Shown here piece after piece: positions 9,501-15,299 of a stretch of DNA of 38,251 bases. The stretch comes from Holophagaceae bacterium UBA692 (GTDB taxonomy: Bacteria; Acidobacteriota; Holophagae; Holophagales; Holophagaceae): positions 1-38,251 of the forward strand of contig DBMS01000264.1 of assembly GCA_002297665.1 (NCBI GenBank). Reading direction: 5' to 3'. Position numbers and translations under genes: made by a program. The notes beneath the pieces are model-generated. The model worked only from the letters and a program-made list of their open reading frames with translations, searched no databases and had not been told where the DNA came from. Each line of letters opens with the position of its first letter. Position 1 is the first letter of the stretch.

Positions 9501-9771
9501 CGATGCAGCCCACTTCCTTGATGTCGGCGTCCATCCCCTTGGCCGCGCACCAGTCGCGGACCCTGGCCAGCGTCTTGTCGGCCCCGGCGCCCAGGCCGCA
9601 GGTGCCCGCGCCCACGAAGATCACGGGCCGGTCGATGCGCTCCCGGCGCAGGCCGGCGATGAGGTCCTCGACGGCTTCGCCCTTGAAGGGGCCGTCCTTG
9701 AGGGCCGCGAGCAGCGCGGGGGCGGGACGGGCCGGGACGTCCCAGCAGGAGACCTTGGATCCGCTATACAT
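6538..9771 (-). CDS. hydB: HydB/NuoF-like subunit fused to GltD/NfnB-like FAD oxidoreductase
   Basis: This 1077-residue protein joins two enzymes. Residues about 45-120 are a thioredoxin-like [2Fe-2S] domain (Cys58, then GCIGLC). About 170-560 is the NuoF/HydB module, with FMN loop GLRGRGGAGFPTGRKW, NADEGDPGAFMDR, CGEETALI, and the [4Fe-4S] motif ESCGKCIPCREGT followed by SLCGLGQ. From about 590 the sequence is GltD/NfnB-like: an N-terminal Fe-S motif region (CQAGCPVG, CARVCNHPCEAGC), FAD fold VAVVGAGPAGLTAA near 690, NAD(P) fold GVIGGGNSALDAA near 810, GGGDVVTGPGTVIEA near 985, and a final CEARRCLRCD. NuoF-like HydB oxidises or reduces NAD(H) in trimeric hydrogenases. GltD/NfnB proteins bind FAD and a pyridine nucleotide, usually NADP(H). 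Both halves look intact with no stop or frame break, so the fusion could link H2, ferredoxin, NAD and NADP pools. The ATG has AGAGGAG upstream and overlaps the end of hydC1 by 8 bases. Confidence 0.92.
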   Translation of the reverse strand: MYSGSKVSCWDVPARPAPALLAALKDGPFKGEAVEDLIAGLRRERIDRPVIFVGAGTCGLGAGADKTLARVRDWCAAKGMDADIKEVGCIGLCSEEPLVDIQVPGKARVSFASITADKVDALLEGFFAGRMPMDWVLGEFPEDGLESWPKVRPLGEHPFLALQKRWVLANSGLVDFRSIDEYIARGGYSALHRTLTTCTRQEVVDDILASGLRGRGGAGFPTGRKWQMALASPGDQKYMICNADEGDPGAFMDRAVCESDPHRLLEGMVTGCYAIGASKAYIYIRAEYPLAIENLKIAMAQARAYGLLGENILGSGFSLDIVIKMGAGAFVCGEETALIHSIEGKRGMPRPRPPYPIQSGVFGKPTVINNVETFANVPGIMQNGPQAFAALGTAGSKGTKVFALSGMVRRTGLVEVPMGTRIRDVVFAVGGGIPNGRKAKAVQIGGPSGGCIPEPHMDVACDYEELKAFGAIMGSGGLVVMDESTCMVDLAKFFMEFIQSESCGKCIPCREGTKQMLDILQAITQNRRGEEGLDALLRVRGVMVLKELGEAIQKSSLCGLGQTAPNPVLSTLKWFRDEYEAHIYERRCPAGACRELVGAPCQAGCPVGTEVWKYVAHVALGEYDDAYQAIRGANPFPSVCARVCNHPCEAGCRCGTTGGDPIAIRDLKRFVVDRVDPKVFKAAARPAKPGAPRVAVVGAGPAGLTAAHALGMKGYKVTVFEREHRAGGMLVAGIPSYRLPRNVLNAEIDSLINENVTLELNMALGKDFTVQSLKEDGFQAIYLALGAHQSKRLGLPGDDAEGILPGIRFLKAFNLHGESLARGRVGVIGGGNSALDAARVAIRQKDVTEVTVFYRRTRNEMPAYGEEIEAALDEGIRLETLVTPLAVKAEGGVLMGIEFQRNELGDRDETGRARPVPIPGSAFTAELDTLVVAISEEPEAGVLEGFKVKSWGGLVINPESYITSQKRVFGGGDVVTGPGTVIEAVAAGKNAAVMIDRHLTGRQLRALPRVALPTVYVPPFSADEEEGEGPGRAHPEHLPVAERRGNFREVDLCLSEEHALCEARRCLRCDIEFTQPV

Positions 9772-10243
9772 GGCTGAACTCCTCTGACCGGCATTCTTCG
9801 AGGATGCGCTGCAGCTTCATGGGGGTGACCTTGGCGTGGAACTGGCCGTTGACGTTCACCACGGGCGCGAGGCCGCAGGCCCCCATGCAGGCCACCACCT
9901 CCAGGCTGAACAGGCCGTCCCGGCTGGTCTCGCCGGGGGCGATCTTGAGGACCTTCTCGACCATGTCCAGGACGCGCTTGCTGCCCTTGACGTGGCACGC
10001 GGTGCCCCGGCAGACCATCACGTGGTACGTTCCGCGCGGCTGGAACCGGAACATGTTGTAGAAGGTGGCGACCCCGAAGATCTTGCTGGCCGGAAGGTCC
10101 AGGGCAAGGCCCACCCGGGTGATGGCGGCCTTGGACAGGTAGCCTTCGGCCGCCTGGACTTCCTGCAGGATCGGGATGAGATGGTCACGCCCGGCGTCCG
10201 GGTGACCCTCGAGGATGGTCTCAACGCTCTTCATGTCGGCCAT
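9764..10243 (-). CDS. hydC: NuoE-like [2Fe-2S] subunit of hydrogenase 1
   Basis: The 159-residue protein is a thioredoxin-like ferredoxin of the NuoE/HydC family. It carries the four [2Fe-2S] cysteines as CRGTAC (Cys78, Cys83) and CMGAC (Cys119, Cys123), after an N-terminal helical bundle (about 1-65) with the typical GVATFYNMF. In HydABC and Complex I it passes electrons next to the NuoF flavin site. It overlaps the end of rex by 23 bases and the start of hydB1 by 8 bases, so all three should be translated from one message. Length is normal for the family. Confidence 0.94.
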   Translation of the reverse strand: MADMKSVETILEGHPDAGRDHLIPILQEVQAAEGYLSKAAITRVGLALDLPASKIFGVATFYNMFRFQPRGTYHVMVCRGTACHVKGSKRVLDMVEKVLKIAPGETSRDGLFSLEVVACMGACGLAPVVNVNGQFHAKVTPMKLQRILEECRSEEFSHV

Positions 10244-10877
10244 TCCGGCGCTCCTTTGAGGGATGAGTTGTGAAGTAGGCGAGCTTTTCCAGGTAGGTGG
10301 TGATGACGAGTTCTTCCAGCGCGACGTTCACCGGGACCCGCAGGGCCACCGGCGCGAAATTGAGGATTCCCCGGATCCCCGCGCCCACCAGCTGGTCCGC
10401 GGCCCCCTGGGCGGCGGAGGCGGGCACGCAGAGGATGGCCAGGGTGATGCCCTCCCGGGCCGTCACGGCCTCCAGGGACGCCATGGAATGGCACTTCACC
10501 CCCGAATAGACGCGGCCGAACGTGGCGGGGTCCGTGTCGAAGGCGGCCTTGATGCACAGGGTGGAGCGGCTGGCCTCCAGGAAGGCGATGAGGGCCCGGC
10601 CCAGGTGCCCGGCGCCCACCACGGCCACGGCGTGGGTGCGGTCCAGGCAGAGGGCCTGGTCCAGCTTCTCCATGAGGGCATCCACCTCGTAGCCGTGACG
10701 CGGGACGCCCTGGGTGCCGATGGCCATGAGGTCCCGGCGCACCTGCGAATCGGCGGTGCGCATGGCCGCTGCGATCTCATGGGAGAAGAGGTGGGTGCGG
10801 TGCCCCGGCGCCTGTTCCGTCAGGAACGTGCGGTAACGTGCCAGGCGCTCGACGATCTTCCCGGAAATGAGCTTCAT
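10221..10877 (-). CDS. rex: Redox-sensing transcriptional repressor Rex
   Basis: The 218-residue protein has the Rex layout. Residues 1-80 are a winged helix (IVERLARYRTFL at the N terminus, then SHEIAAAMRTADSQVRRDL). The remainder is a Rossmann domain with AVVGAGHLGRAL for NAD(H). Rex proteins bind operators when NADH is low and leave when NADH rises, and commonly control fermentative and hydrogenase genes. I take ATG 10877 as the start: the frame is open for 46 more codons, but the extra residues do not resemble Rex and run through the promoter region. As the first gene of the hydrogenase operon it is probably autoregulated. A 17-base imperfect palindrome 26 bases upstream is a candidate operator, although it is not the textbook Rex site. 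Confidence 0.93.
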   Translation of the reverse strand: MKLISGKIVERLARYRTFLTEQAPGHRTHLFSHEIAAAMRTADSQVRRDLMAIGTQGVPRHGYEVDALMEKLDQALCLDRTHAVAVVGAGHLGRALIAFLEASRSTLCIKAAFDTDPATFGRVYSGVKCHSMASLEAVTAREGITLAILCVPASAAQGAADQLVGAGIRGILNFAPVALRVPVNVALEELVITTYLEKLAYFTTHPSKERRNGRHEER

Positions 10878-10903
10878 GGAGCCATCCGTGAAAAGTGCTA
10901 CAA

Positions 10904-10920
10904 CGTGACAGAGTGTTACG
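10904..10920. promoter_or_regulatory. Inverted repeat upstream of rex, candidate operator
   Basis: CGTGACA-GAG-TGTTACG is a 7+7 inverted repeat with one mismatch, 26 bases upstream of the rex ATG and next to or over the likely minus-strand -10 region. That location suits a repressor site, and autoregulation by Rex is a natural guess. The half site (TGACA/TGTTA) only partly resembles the usual Rex half site TTGTGAA or TTGTTAA. Confidence 0.4.
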
Positions 10921-10955
10921 ATATAGTTTAGACTGATCTCAAAAGATGCGGAGGT

Positions 10956-10983
10956 CTTCTGTGTGATTCCGATCACAAAGAAG
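10956..10983. promoter_or_regulatory. CRP/FNR-family operator palindrome
   Basis: The core at 10962-10977 is TGTGATTCCGATCACA, an exact match to the CRP consensus TGTGA-N6-TCACA. The symmetry extends outward to CTTCT on the left (10956-10960) and AGAAG on the right (10979-10983), with one unpaired position on each side. It therefore forms 12-base half sites with a single mismatch. It lies about 85 bases upstream of the rex start, within the divergent region, so a CRP/FNR-family activator could act on either operon. Confidence 0.65.
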
Positions 10984-10986
10984 ACC

Positions 10987-11006
10987 AATAGGTCATCAAA
11001 TAGGTC
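10987..11006. repeat. Spaced direct repeat AATAGGTC
   Basis: AATAGGTC occurs at 10987-10994 and again at 10999-11006, a 12-base period, roughly one helical turn. The first copy also pairs with an adjacent GACC (10983-10986 on the left). It directly abuts the CRP-type palindrome and lies on the plus-strand side of it, so it could be a binding site controlling the TM1266-hydG unit. No regulator can be named. Confidence 0.35.
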
Positions 11007-11053
11007 CCAATTCATTGACCTTTTTCCGGCGCGGGCCTATCTCTGGAGAGTCG

Positions 11054-11077
11054 GGCACCGGGATCCGTTCCGGTGCC
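11054..11077 (+). other. Hairpin in the TM1266-hydG leader
   Basis: GGCACCGG at 11054-11061 pairs perfectly with CCGGTGCC at 11070-11077 around an 8-base loop. If transcription starts near the CRP-type site, this stem would be in the 5' leader about 120 bases before the first gene. No T run follows, so it is not a classic terminator. A role in message stability or attenuation is possible, and chance is also possible in GC-rich DNA. Confidence 0.3.
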
Positions 11078-11196
11078 GGTCGCACCCTCCACCCCACCCC
11101 GACCGCAAGGCCATCCCCCGAGCGGAAGGACACGCGGGACTCCGCACGTCCATTCCGCGAAGGCGCCACCGGCCGGGCCCGCCAGAAAGGGCCGTC

Positions 11197-11472
11197 ATGG
11201 GCAGCACCAAGCGCCTCGGGGTCGTGGGAATCGTCGTCGAGGACCTCGCCTCGGCGCCAGAGGTCAACGCCATCCTCCATGATTCGGCCACGCTCATCGT
11301 GGGGCGCATGGGGATCCCCTACCGGGAGCGCGGGGTCTCCATCGTCTCCCTCATCGTCGACGGCACCTCGGACGACCTCAGCGCCCTCACCGGGCGCCTG
11401 GGGCGGATTCCCGGCGTCGCCGTCAAGACCGCCCTGGCCAGGGAGGTCCCCGCCCCAAGCAAGGAGTGCTGA
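11197..11472 (+). CDS. TM1266-family iron-only hydrogenase system regulator
   Basis: The 91-residue protein starts KRLGVVGIVVEDL and contains HDSATLIVGRMGIPY and VSIVSLIVDG. This is the pattern of the small ferredoxin-fold/ACT-like family named after T. maritima TM1266, which is regularly found beside [FeFe]-hydrogenase maturation genes. Its biochemical role is not established. I choose ATG 11197, preceded by AGAAAGG; the open frame begins earlier, but the extra residues are leader sequence. Its TGA overlaps the hydG ATG (TGATG), so translation should be coupled. Confidence 0.88.
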   Translation: MGSTKRLGVVGIVVEDLASAPEVNAILHDSATLIVGRMGIPYRERGVSIVSLIVDGTSDDLSALTGRLGRIPGVAVKTALAREVPAPSKEC

Positions 11473-12893
11473 TGTCCTACGATCCCCGCTCATCCGATCC
11501 CAACGAATTCATCGACCACGCCGAGATCGAGTCCACGCTGGCCGCCGCCGCCCTGGAGGCGCGCGACCCCGGCGCCGTGCGCGCCATCCTGGACCGCGCC
11601 GCCACCTTCGGAGGCCTCACCCACCGGGAGGCCGCCGTCCTCCTGAACGTCGAGGACCCCGGCGTCCTGGGCGAGGTCTTCACCCTGGCCCGGCACATCA
11701 AGGAGCACATCTACGGCCGGCGCATCGTGATGTTCGCGCCCCTCTACCTTTCCGACTTCTGCGTGAACAAGTGCAGCTACTGCGGCTACAACCACGACAA
11801 CCCCATGCCCCGGCGCAAGCTGGACCAGGCTGAACTGGCCGAGGAGATCCGGGTCCTGGAGGGCCTGGGCCACAAGCGGCTGGCCCTGGAGGTGGGCGAG
11901 GATCCCGCGAACTGCCCCCTGGACTACCTGCTGGAGTGCATCGCCACCATCTATTCCCTCAAGTTCAAGAACGGGGCCATCCGCCGGGTCAACGTGAACA
12001 TCGCCGCCACCACCGAGGAGGACTACCGCCGCCTCAAGGACGCGGGCATCGGCACCTACATCCTCTTCCAGGAGACGTACCACAAGCCCACCTACCTGGC
12101 CGTGCACAAGGGCCCCAAGCGGAACTACGAGTGGCACACCGGCGCCCACGACCGCGCCATGCGGGCCGGCATCGACGACGTGGGCCTGGGGGTCCTCTAC
12201 GGACTCTACGACTGGAAGTACGAGACCGTGGGCATGCTCATGCACGCCGAGCACCTGGAGGCCGCCCTGGGCGTGGGTCCCCACACCCTCTCCGTGCCCC
12301 GCATCCGGGCCGCCTCGGGCGTGTCGGCCTGCGACTTCCCCCACCTGGTCTCGGACGAGGACTTCAAGAAGGTGGTGGCCGTGCTCCGCCTCGCCACGCC
12401 CTACGCCGGCATGATCCTCTCCACCCGCGAGCCCATGGGCTACCGGGAGGAAGTGATCGCCCTGGGCATCTCCCAGGTGAGCGCCGGCTCCTGCACCGGG
12501 GTGGGCGGCTACGCCCAGACCCCCAAGCTGGGCTTCGAGGACGCCGTCCCCCAGTTCGAGCCCGCCGACCACCGCAGCCCCACCGAGGTCCTGAAGGACC
12601 TCCTGCGCGACGGCTACGTCCCCAGCTACTGCACCGCCTGCTACCGGGAAGGCAGGACGGGGGACCGCTTCATGAAGCTGGCCAAGAGCGGTCAGATCGC
12701 CAACGTCTGCCAGCCCAACGCGCTGCTCACCCTCATGGAGTACATCGAGGACTACGGGGACGCGGAACTAAGGGAGCTGGGAGAGCACAGGATCAAGGAG
12801 GAACTGGCCACGATCCCGAACCCCAAGGCCCGGGAGGCCGCCAGCAACTACCTGGAGAGGATCCGGGCCGGGGAAAGGGACCTGCGGTTCTGA
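11472..12893 (+). CDS. hydG: [FeFe] hydrogenase H-cluster maturase, radical SAM tyrosine lyase HydG
   Basis: HydG cleaves tyrosine with S-adenosylmethionine to give p-cresol plus the CO and CN ligands delivered as an Fe(CO)2CN synthon for the H-cluster. The 473-residue protein has the radical SAM motif CX3CX2C (Cys97, 101, 104 in FCVNKCSYCGY). It also has the second cluster motif CX2CX22C near the C terminus (CTACYREGRTGD ... ANVC), which is diagnostic for HydG against ThiH. AAGGAG lies 5 bases upstream of ATG 11472; a GTG six bases earlier is a poorer choice. It is coupled to the TM1266-family gene. The partner maturases HydE and HydF are not in this window and must be elsewhere. Confidence 0.97.
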   Translation: MSYDPRSSDPNEFIDHAEIESTLAAAALEARDPGAVRAILDRAATFGGLTHREAAVLLNVEDPGVLGEVFTLARHIKEHIYGRRIVMFAPLYLSDFCVNKCSYCGYNHDNPMPRRKLDQAELAEEIRVLEGLGHKRLALEVGEDPANCPLDYLLECIATIYSLKFKNGAIRRVNVNIAATTEEDYRRLKDAGIGTYILFQETYHKPTYLAVHKGPKRNYEWHTGAHDRAMRAGIDDVGLGVLYGLYDWKYETVGMLMHAEHLEAALGVGPHTLSVPRIRAASGVSACDFPHLVSDEDFKKVVAVLRLATPYAGMILSTREPMGYREEVIALGISQVSAGSCTGVGGYAQTPKLGFEDAVPQFEPADHRSPTEVLKDLLRDGYVPSYCTACYREGRTGDRFMKLAKSGQIANVCQPNALLTLMEYIEDYGDAELRELGEHRIKEELATIPNPKAREAASNYLERIRAGERDLRF

Positions 12894-13205
12894 TTTAGGT
12901 CTTTTTCCCCAGCGATCCCCTGCGGATCCCCAGCGCCTCTGCGTTTGATTGGTTTCTAAAATATCCTCAATACTGGTATAAATCCATGCCAATAGGATAC
13001 TTAAGAATCCAATCAAACGCAGAGGCGCTGGGGGCTCGCTGAGGATCGCAGAGAAAAGAACAAGGAAAATACTTGACTATTTTCATCTGATATTCGGATT
13101 TTTCATCCAGAACCCAGTTATTTCTCCCCCAAGGCCCGAACCCGGCCTAGACTGTGGGCATCCGATCTCCATACAACTCAATCCGTTTCCCACCGGAGGA
13201 CAGTC
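12894..13205 (+). promoter_or_regulatory. Intergenic region before the second hydrogenase operon
   Basis: Besides the inverted-repeat element this 312-base stretch contains no gene. A TTGACT at 13073-13078 could be a -35 box, but I find no good -10 at the correct distance. A small hairpin GGAT-TTTTC-ATCC follows near 13097-13109. TAGACTGTGG at 13148-13157 is a possible -10 region 58 bases before the next ATG and is repeated before map. The A+T content is higher than in neighbouring genes, as expected for a promoter. Confidence 0.45.
12928..13033. repeat. Compact element with 25-bp perfect terminal inverted repeats
   Basis: The 25 bases at 12928-12952 are the perfect reverse complement of 13009-13033. 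They flank a 56-base A+T-rich core. Inside the core are nested inverted repeats: TATCCT (12962-12967) with AGGATA (12994-12999), and TGGTAT (12974-12979) with ATGCCA (12986-12991), one mismatch. Outside the arms, weaker symmetry continues for about 18 bases each way. The layout resembles a small non-autonomous mobile element or a REP/BIME-like repeat. The element separates hydG from the second hydrogenase operon and could act as a terminator or message-stability structure. Confidence 0.7.
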
Positions 13206-13577
13206 ATGGCCAAGATCCTTATCGTCGACGACGATCCGGACATCGTGGAAGCCAGCACGCTCTTTCTCGAAAAGGCCGGGCACACCATCGCCAGCGCCTT
13301 CAACCGCCGGGACGGCATGAAGGCGGTGGAGGTTTTCGGACCCGATCTCCTCATTCTCGACGTGATGATGGAGCAGCCCGACGACGGGTTCGCCATGGCC
13401 CAGGACCTGCGGCGCCAGGGGTGGAAGCGGCCCATCCTCATGCTCACCTCCGTGGCTTCCGCCTCGGGTCTCGCCTTCGGGCGGGACGACGAGATGGTTC
13501 CCGTGGACGACTTCCAGGCCAAGCCCGTGGAACCCGCGGAACTGGTGCGGAAGGTCGCCGCCCTTCTTGGAAGGTAG
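13206..13577 (+). CDS. Single-domain response regulator, first gene of hydrogenase operon 2
   Basis: The 123-residue protein is a receiver domain: VDDDPD near residue 8, phospho-acceptor Asp52 in LLILDVMMEQPDDGF, Thr/Ser pair in MLTSVASASG, and Lys106 in AKPVEP. There is no output domain. It shares DVMMExxDxGF and the extra loop before the final Lys with the receiver in the other hydrogenase operon. Being 10 bases upstream of hydC2, it should be co-transcribed with it. The kinase at the end of the same operon (17235-18533) or the sensory-hydrogenase kinase could phosphorylate it. GGAGGA precedes the ATG. Confidence 0.9.
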   Translation: MAKILIVDDDPDIVEASTLFLEKAGHTIASAFNRRDGMKAVEVFGPDLLILDVMMEQPDDGFAMAQDLRRQGWKRPILMLTSVASASGLAFGRDDEMVPVDDFQAKPVEPAELVRKVAALLGR

Positions 13578-13587
13578 GAGGCAACCC

Positions 13588-14109
13588 ATGCTGATGACCG
13601 AACGCGACCGCCTCGCCCAGGAGATCCGGACCCTCGCCGCCAGGCTGGGCCGGAACCGCACCTCCCTCATTCCCATCCTCCTCGAGATCAAGCGCAAGTA
13701 CCACACCATCGACAGCTACGCCATGCAGGTCATCGCCGACCTCCTGGGCATCCACCCCGTGGAAGTCAACAGCGTGGTGTCCTTCTACGCCTTCCTGGGC
13801 GATCGCCGCCAGGGCAGGTTCGTGATCCGCCTCTGCCGGACGATCTCCTGCGACATGCAGGGCAAGAGCCGGGTGAAGCGCCAGCTGGAGAACGACCTGG
13901 GCATCGGCTTCGGGGAGACCACCCCCGACGGCAAGTTCACGCTGGAATACGCCAACTGCATGGGCATGTGCGACCAGGGCCCCGCCCTGCTCGTCAACGA
14001 CCGCATCTACACCCGGGTCACGCCCGAGAAGGTGCACGAGATCCTGGAGGAGTGCCGCCGCGTCTTCGGCGTCCACGCCGCCGAAACGAAGGAGGTGGTG
14101 TTCAAATGA
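13588..14109 (+). CDS. hydC: NuoE-like [2Fe-2S] subunit of hydrogenase 2
   Basis: The 173-residue thioredoxin-like ferredoxin has four cluster ligands in CRTISC (Cys83, Cys88) and CMGMC (Cys124, Cys128), after the helical N-terminal part with SVVSFYAFL. It should mediate electron transfer near the FMN site of HydB2. ATG 13588 is chosen because AGGAGG stands at 13576-13581, overlapping the stop of the receiver gene; an earlier in-frame start lacks such a site. Its TGA overlaps the hydB2 ATG. It is clearly diverged from the hydC1 product, so the two operons are not a recent duplication. Confidence 0.93.
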   Translation: MLMTERDRLAQEIRTLAARLGRNRTSLIPILLEIKRKYHTIDSYAMQVIADLLGIHPVEVNSVVSFYAFLGDRRQGRFVIRLCRTISCDMQGKSRVKRQLENDLGIGFGETTPDGKFTLEYANCMGMCDQGPALLVNDRIYTRVTPEKVHEILEECRRVFGVHAAETKEVVFK

Positions 14110-15281
14110 GCTCCCTGCCCACCTACACCGAACAGATTCCCGAAGCCGGCCTGCGTGCCGCGATGGGCATGGACCGGCCCGGGATCATCAGCGCCATCGG
14201 CGCCTCCGGCCTCAAGGGCCGGGGGGGCGCGGGCTTTCCCACGGGGGTGAAGTGGAACTTCGCCGCCGCCGCCCAGGCCGACCAGAAGTTCGTCATCTGC
14301 AACGCGGACGAAGGCGAGCCGGGCACCTTCAAGGACCGGGTCATCCTGCAGGAGCACGCCGACCTGGTCTTCGAGGGCATGACCATCGCGGGCAAGGCCA
14401 TCGGCGCGCACGAAGGCATCCTCTTCCTCCGGGGCGAGTACGCCTACCTCCGGGGCCACCTGGAGGCCGCGCTGGCGGGCCGAAGGGACCGGAACCTCCT
14501 GGGCCGGGGCATCCTGGGCTCGAACCTGGATTTCGACATCCGCATCTTCATGGGCGCCGGAGCCTACATCTGCGGCGAGGAGACCGCCCTCATCGAGGCC
14601 CTGGAAGGCTTCCGGGGCGAGCCCCGCAACCGGCCCCCCTTCCCCGTCAACACCGGCTTCATGGGCCGGCCCTCCATCGTCAACAACGTCGAGACCCTGG
14701 CCTGGGCCGCGTGCATCCTGGGCAACGGGCCCGAGTGGTTCCGCAGCCACGGCACGGAGAAGTCCACCGGCCGAAAGATCTTCAGCGTCTCCGGCGACTG
14801 CGCGCGCCCCGGGGTCTACGAGTTCCCCATGGGCCTGACCGTGGCCGAGCTGCTTCGCGAGGTGGGCGGCGAGGACGCGAAGGCCGCCCAGATCGGCGGC
14901 GCCGCGGGCCAGTGCGTGCCCGCCAAGGATTTCAAGCGCTCCATCGCCTTCGAGGACATCCCCACCGGCGGATCCGTCATCGTCCTGGGCCCGCAGCGGG
15001 ACATGCTGGACGTGCTCCACAACTTCCTGGAGTTCTTCGTGGACGAGTCGTGCGGGCAGTGCGCCCCCTGCCGCCTGGGCACCACCAAGCTCCTCGAGGG
15101 CCTGGACATGCTCCGGAAGGGAACGTGCAGCATGGCCTACCTCAAGGAATTGTGCAGCCTGGGCGAGACCATGCAGGTCGCCAGCAAGTGCGGCCTCGGC
15201 CAGAGCAGCCCCAACGCCTTCCTCTCCGTCGTGGCGAACTTCCGCGAGGAGCTGATGGGCCGAATCCCAACCCACGCCTGA
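14106..15281 (+). CDS. hydB: NuoF-like NAD-binding FMN subunit of hydrogenase 2, minimal form
   Basis: At 391 residues this is only the NuoF core. It has FMN/NADH loop GLKGRGGAGFPTGVKW (about 36-50), NADEGEPGTFKDR, CGEETALIEALEG, and the [4Fe-4S] motif ESCGQCAPCRLGT with a later KCGLGQSSPNA. Unlike usual HydB it has neither an N-terminal thioredoxin-like [2Fe-2S] domain nor a C-terminal 2x[4Fe-4S] ferredoxin, and unlike hydB1 it has no GltD part. The ATG overlaps the hydC2 stop (ATGA). It should oxidise NADH or reduce NAD within the HydABC2 complex. Whether a complex this lean can bifurcate electrons is uncertain. Confidence 0.93.
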   Translation: MSSLPTYTEQIPEAGLRAAMGMDRPGIISAIGASGLKGRGGAGFPTGVKWNFAAAAQADQKFVICNADEGEPGTFKDRVILQEHADLVFEGMTIAGKAIGAHEGILFLRGEYAYLRGHLEAALAGRRDRNLLGRGILGSNLDFDIRIFMGAGAYICGEETALIEALEGFRGEPRNRPPFPVNTGFMGRPSIVNNVETLAWAACILGNGPEWFRSHGTEKSTGRKIFSVSGDCARPGVYEFPMGLTVAELLREVGGEDAKAAQIGGAAGQCVPAKDFKRSIAFEDIPTGGSVIVLGPQRDMLDVLHNFLEFFVDESCGQCAPCRLGTTKLLEGLDMLRKGTCSMAYLKELCSLGETMQVASKCGLGQSSPNAFLSVVANFREELMGRIPTHA

Positions 15282-15299
15282 CCTGACCCGAGGTTGCCC

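Larger units (their letters stand above)
10878..11196. promoter_or_regulatory. Divergent control region between rex-hyd and TM1266-hydG
   Basis: About 320 bases hold no gene and separate the two divergent transcription units. The part from about 10890 to 11015 is clearly richer in A+T than its surroundings and contains a 17-base inverted repeat, a CRP/FNR-type palindrome and spaced direct repeats (each listed separately). Possible -10 sequences for the minus strand are TATATC at 10920-10925 and TAAACT at 10925-10930. The GC-rich part nearer the plus-strand gene contains an 8-bp hairpin. No experimentally based promoter can be assigned from sequence alone. Confidence 0.6.

Noticed and set aside
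1133..11150. Similar strings beginning GAGCGGAAGGAC near 1135 and near 11120, thought to be a repeat.
   Set aside because: The likeness is short and decays quickly; in GC-rich DNA it is probably chance.
13073..13096. TTGACT followed by TATTCG as a sigma-70 promoter for hydrogenase operon 2.
   Set aside because: The spacer is only 12 bases; no -10 sits at 16-18 bases, so the promoter is not assigned.
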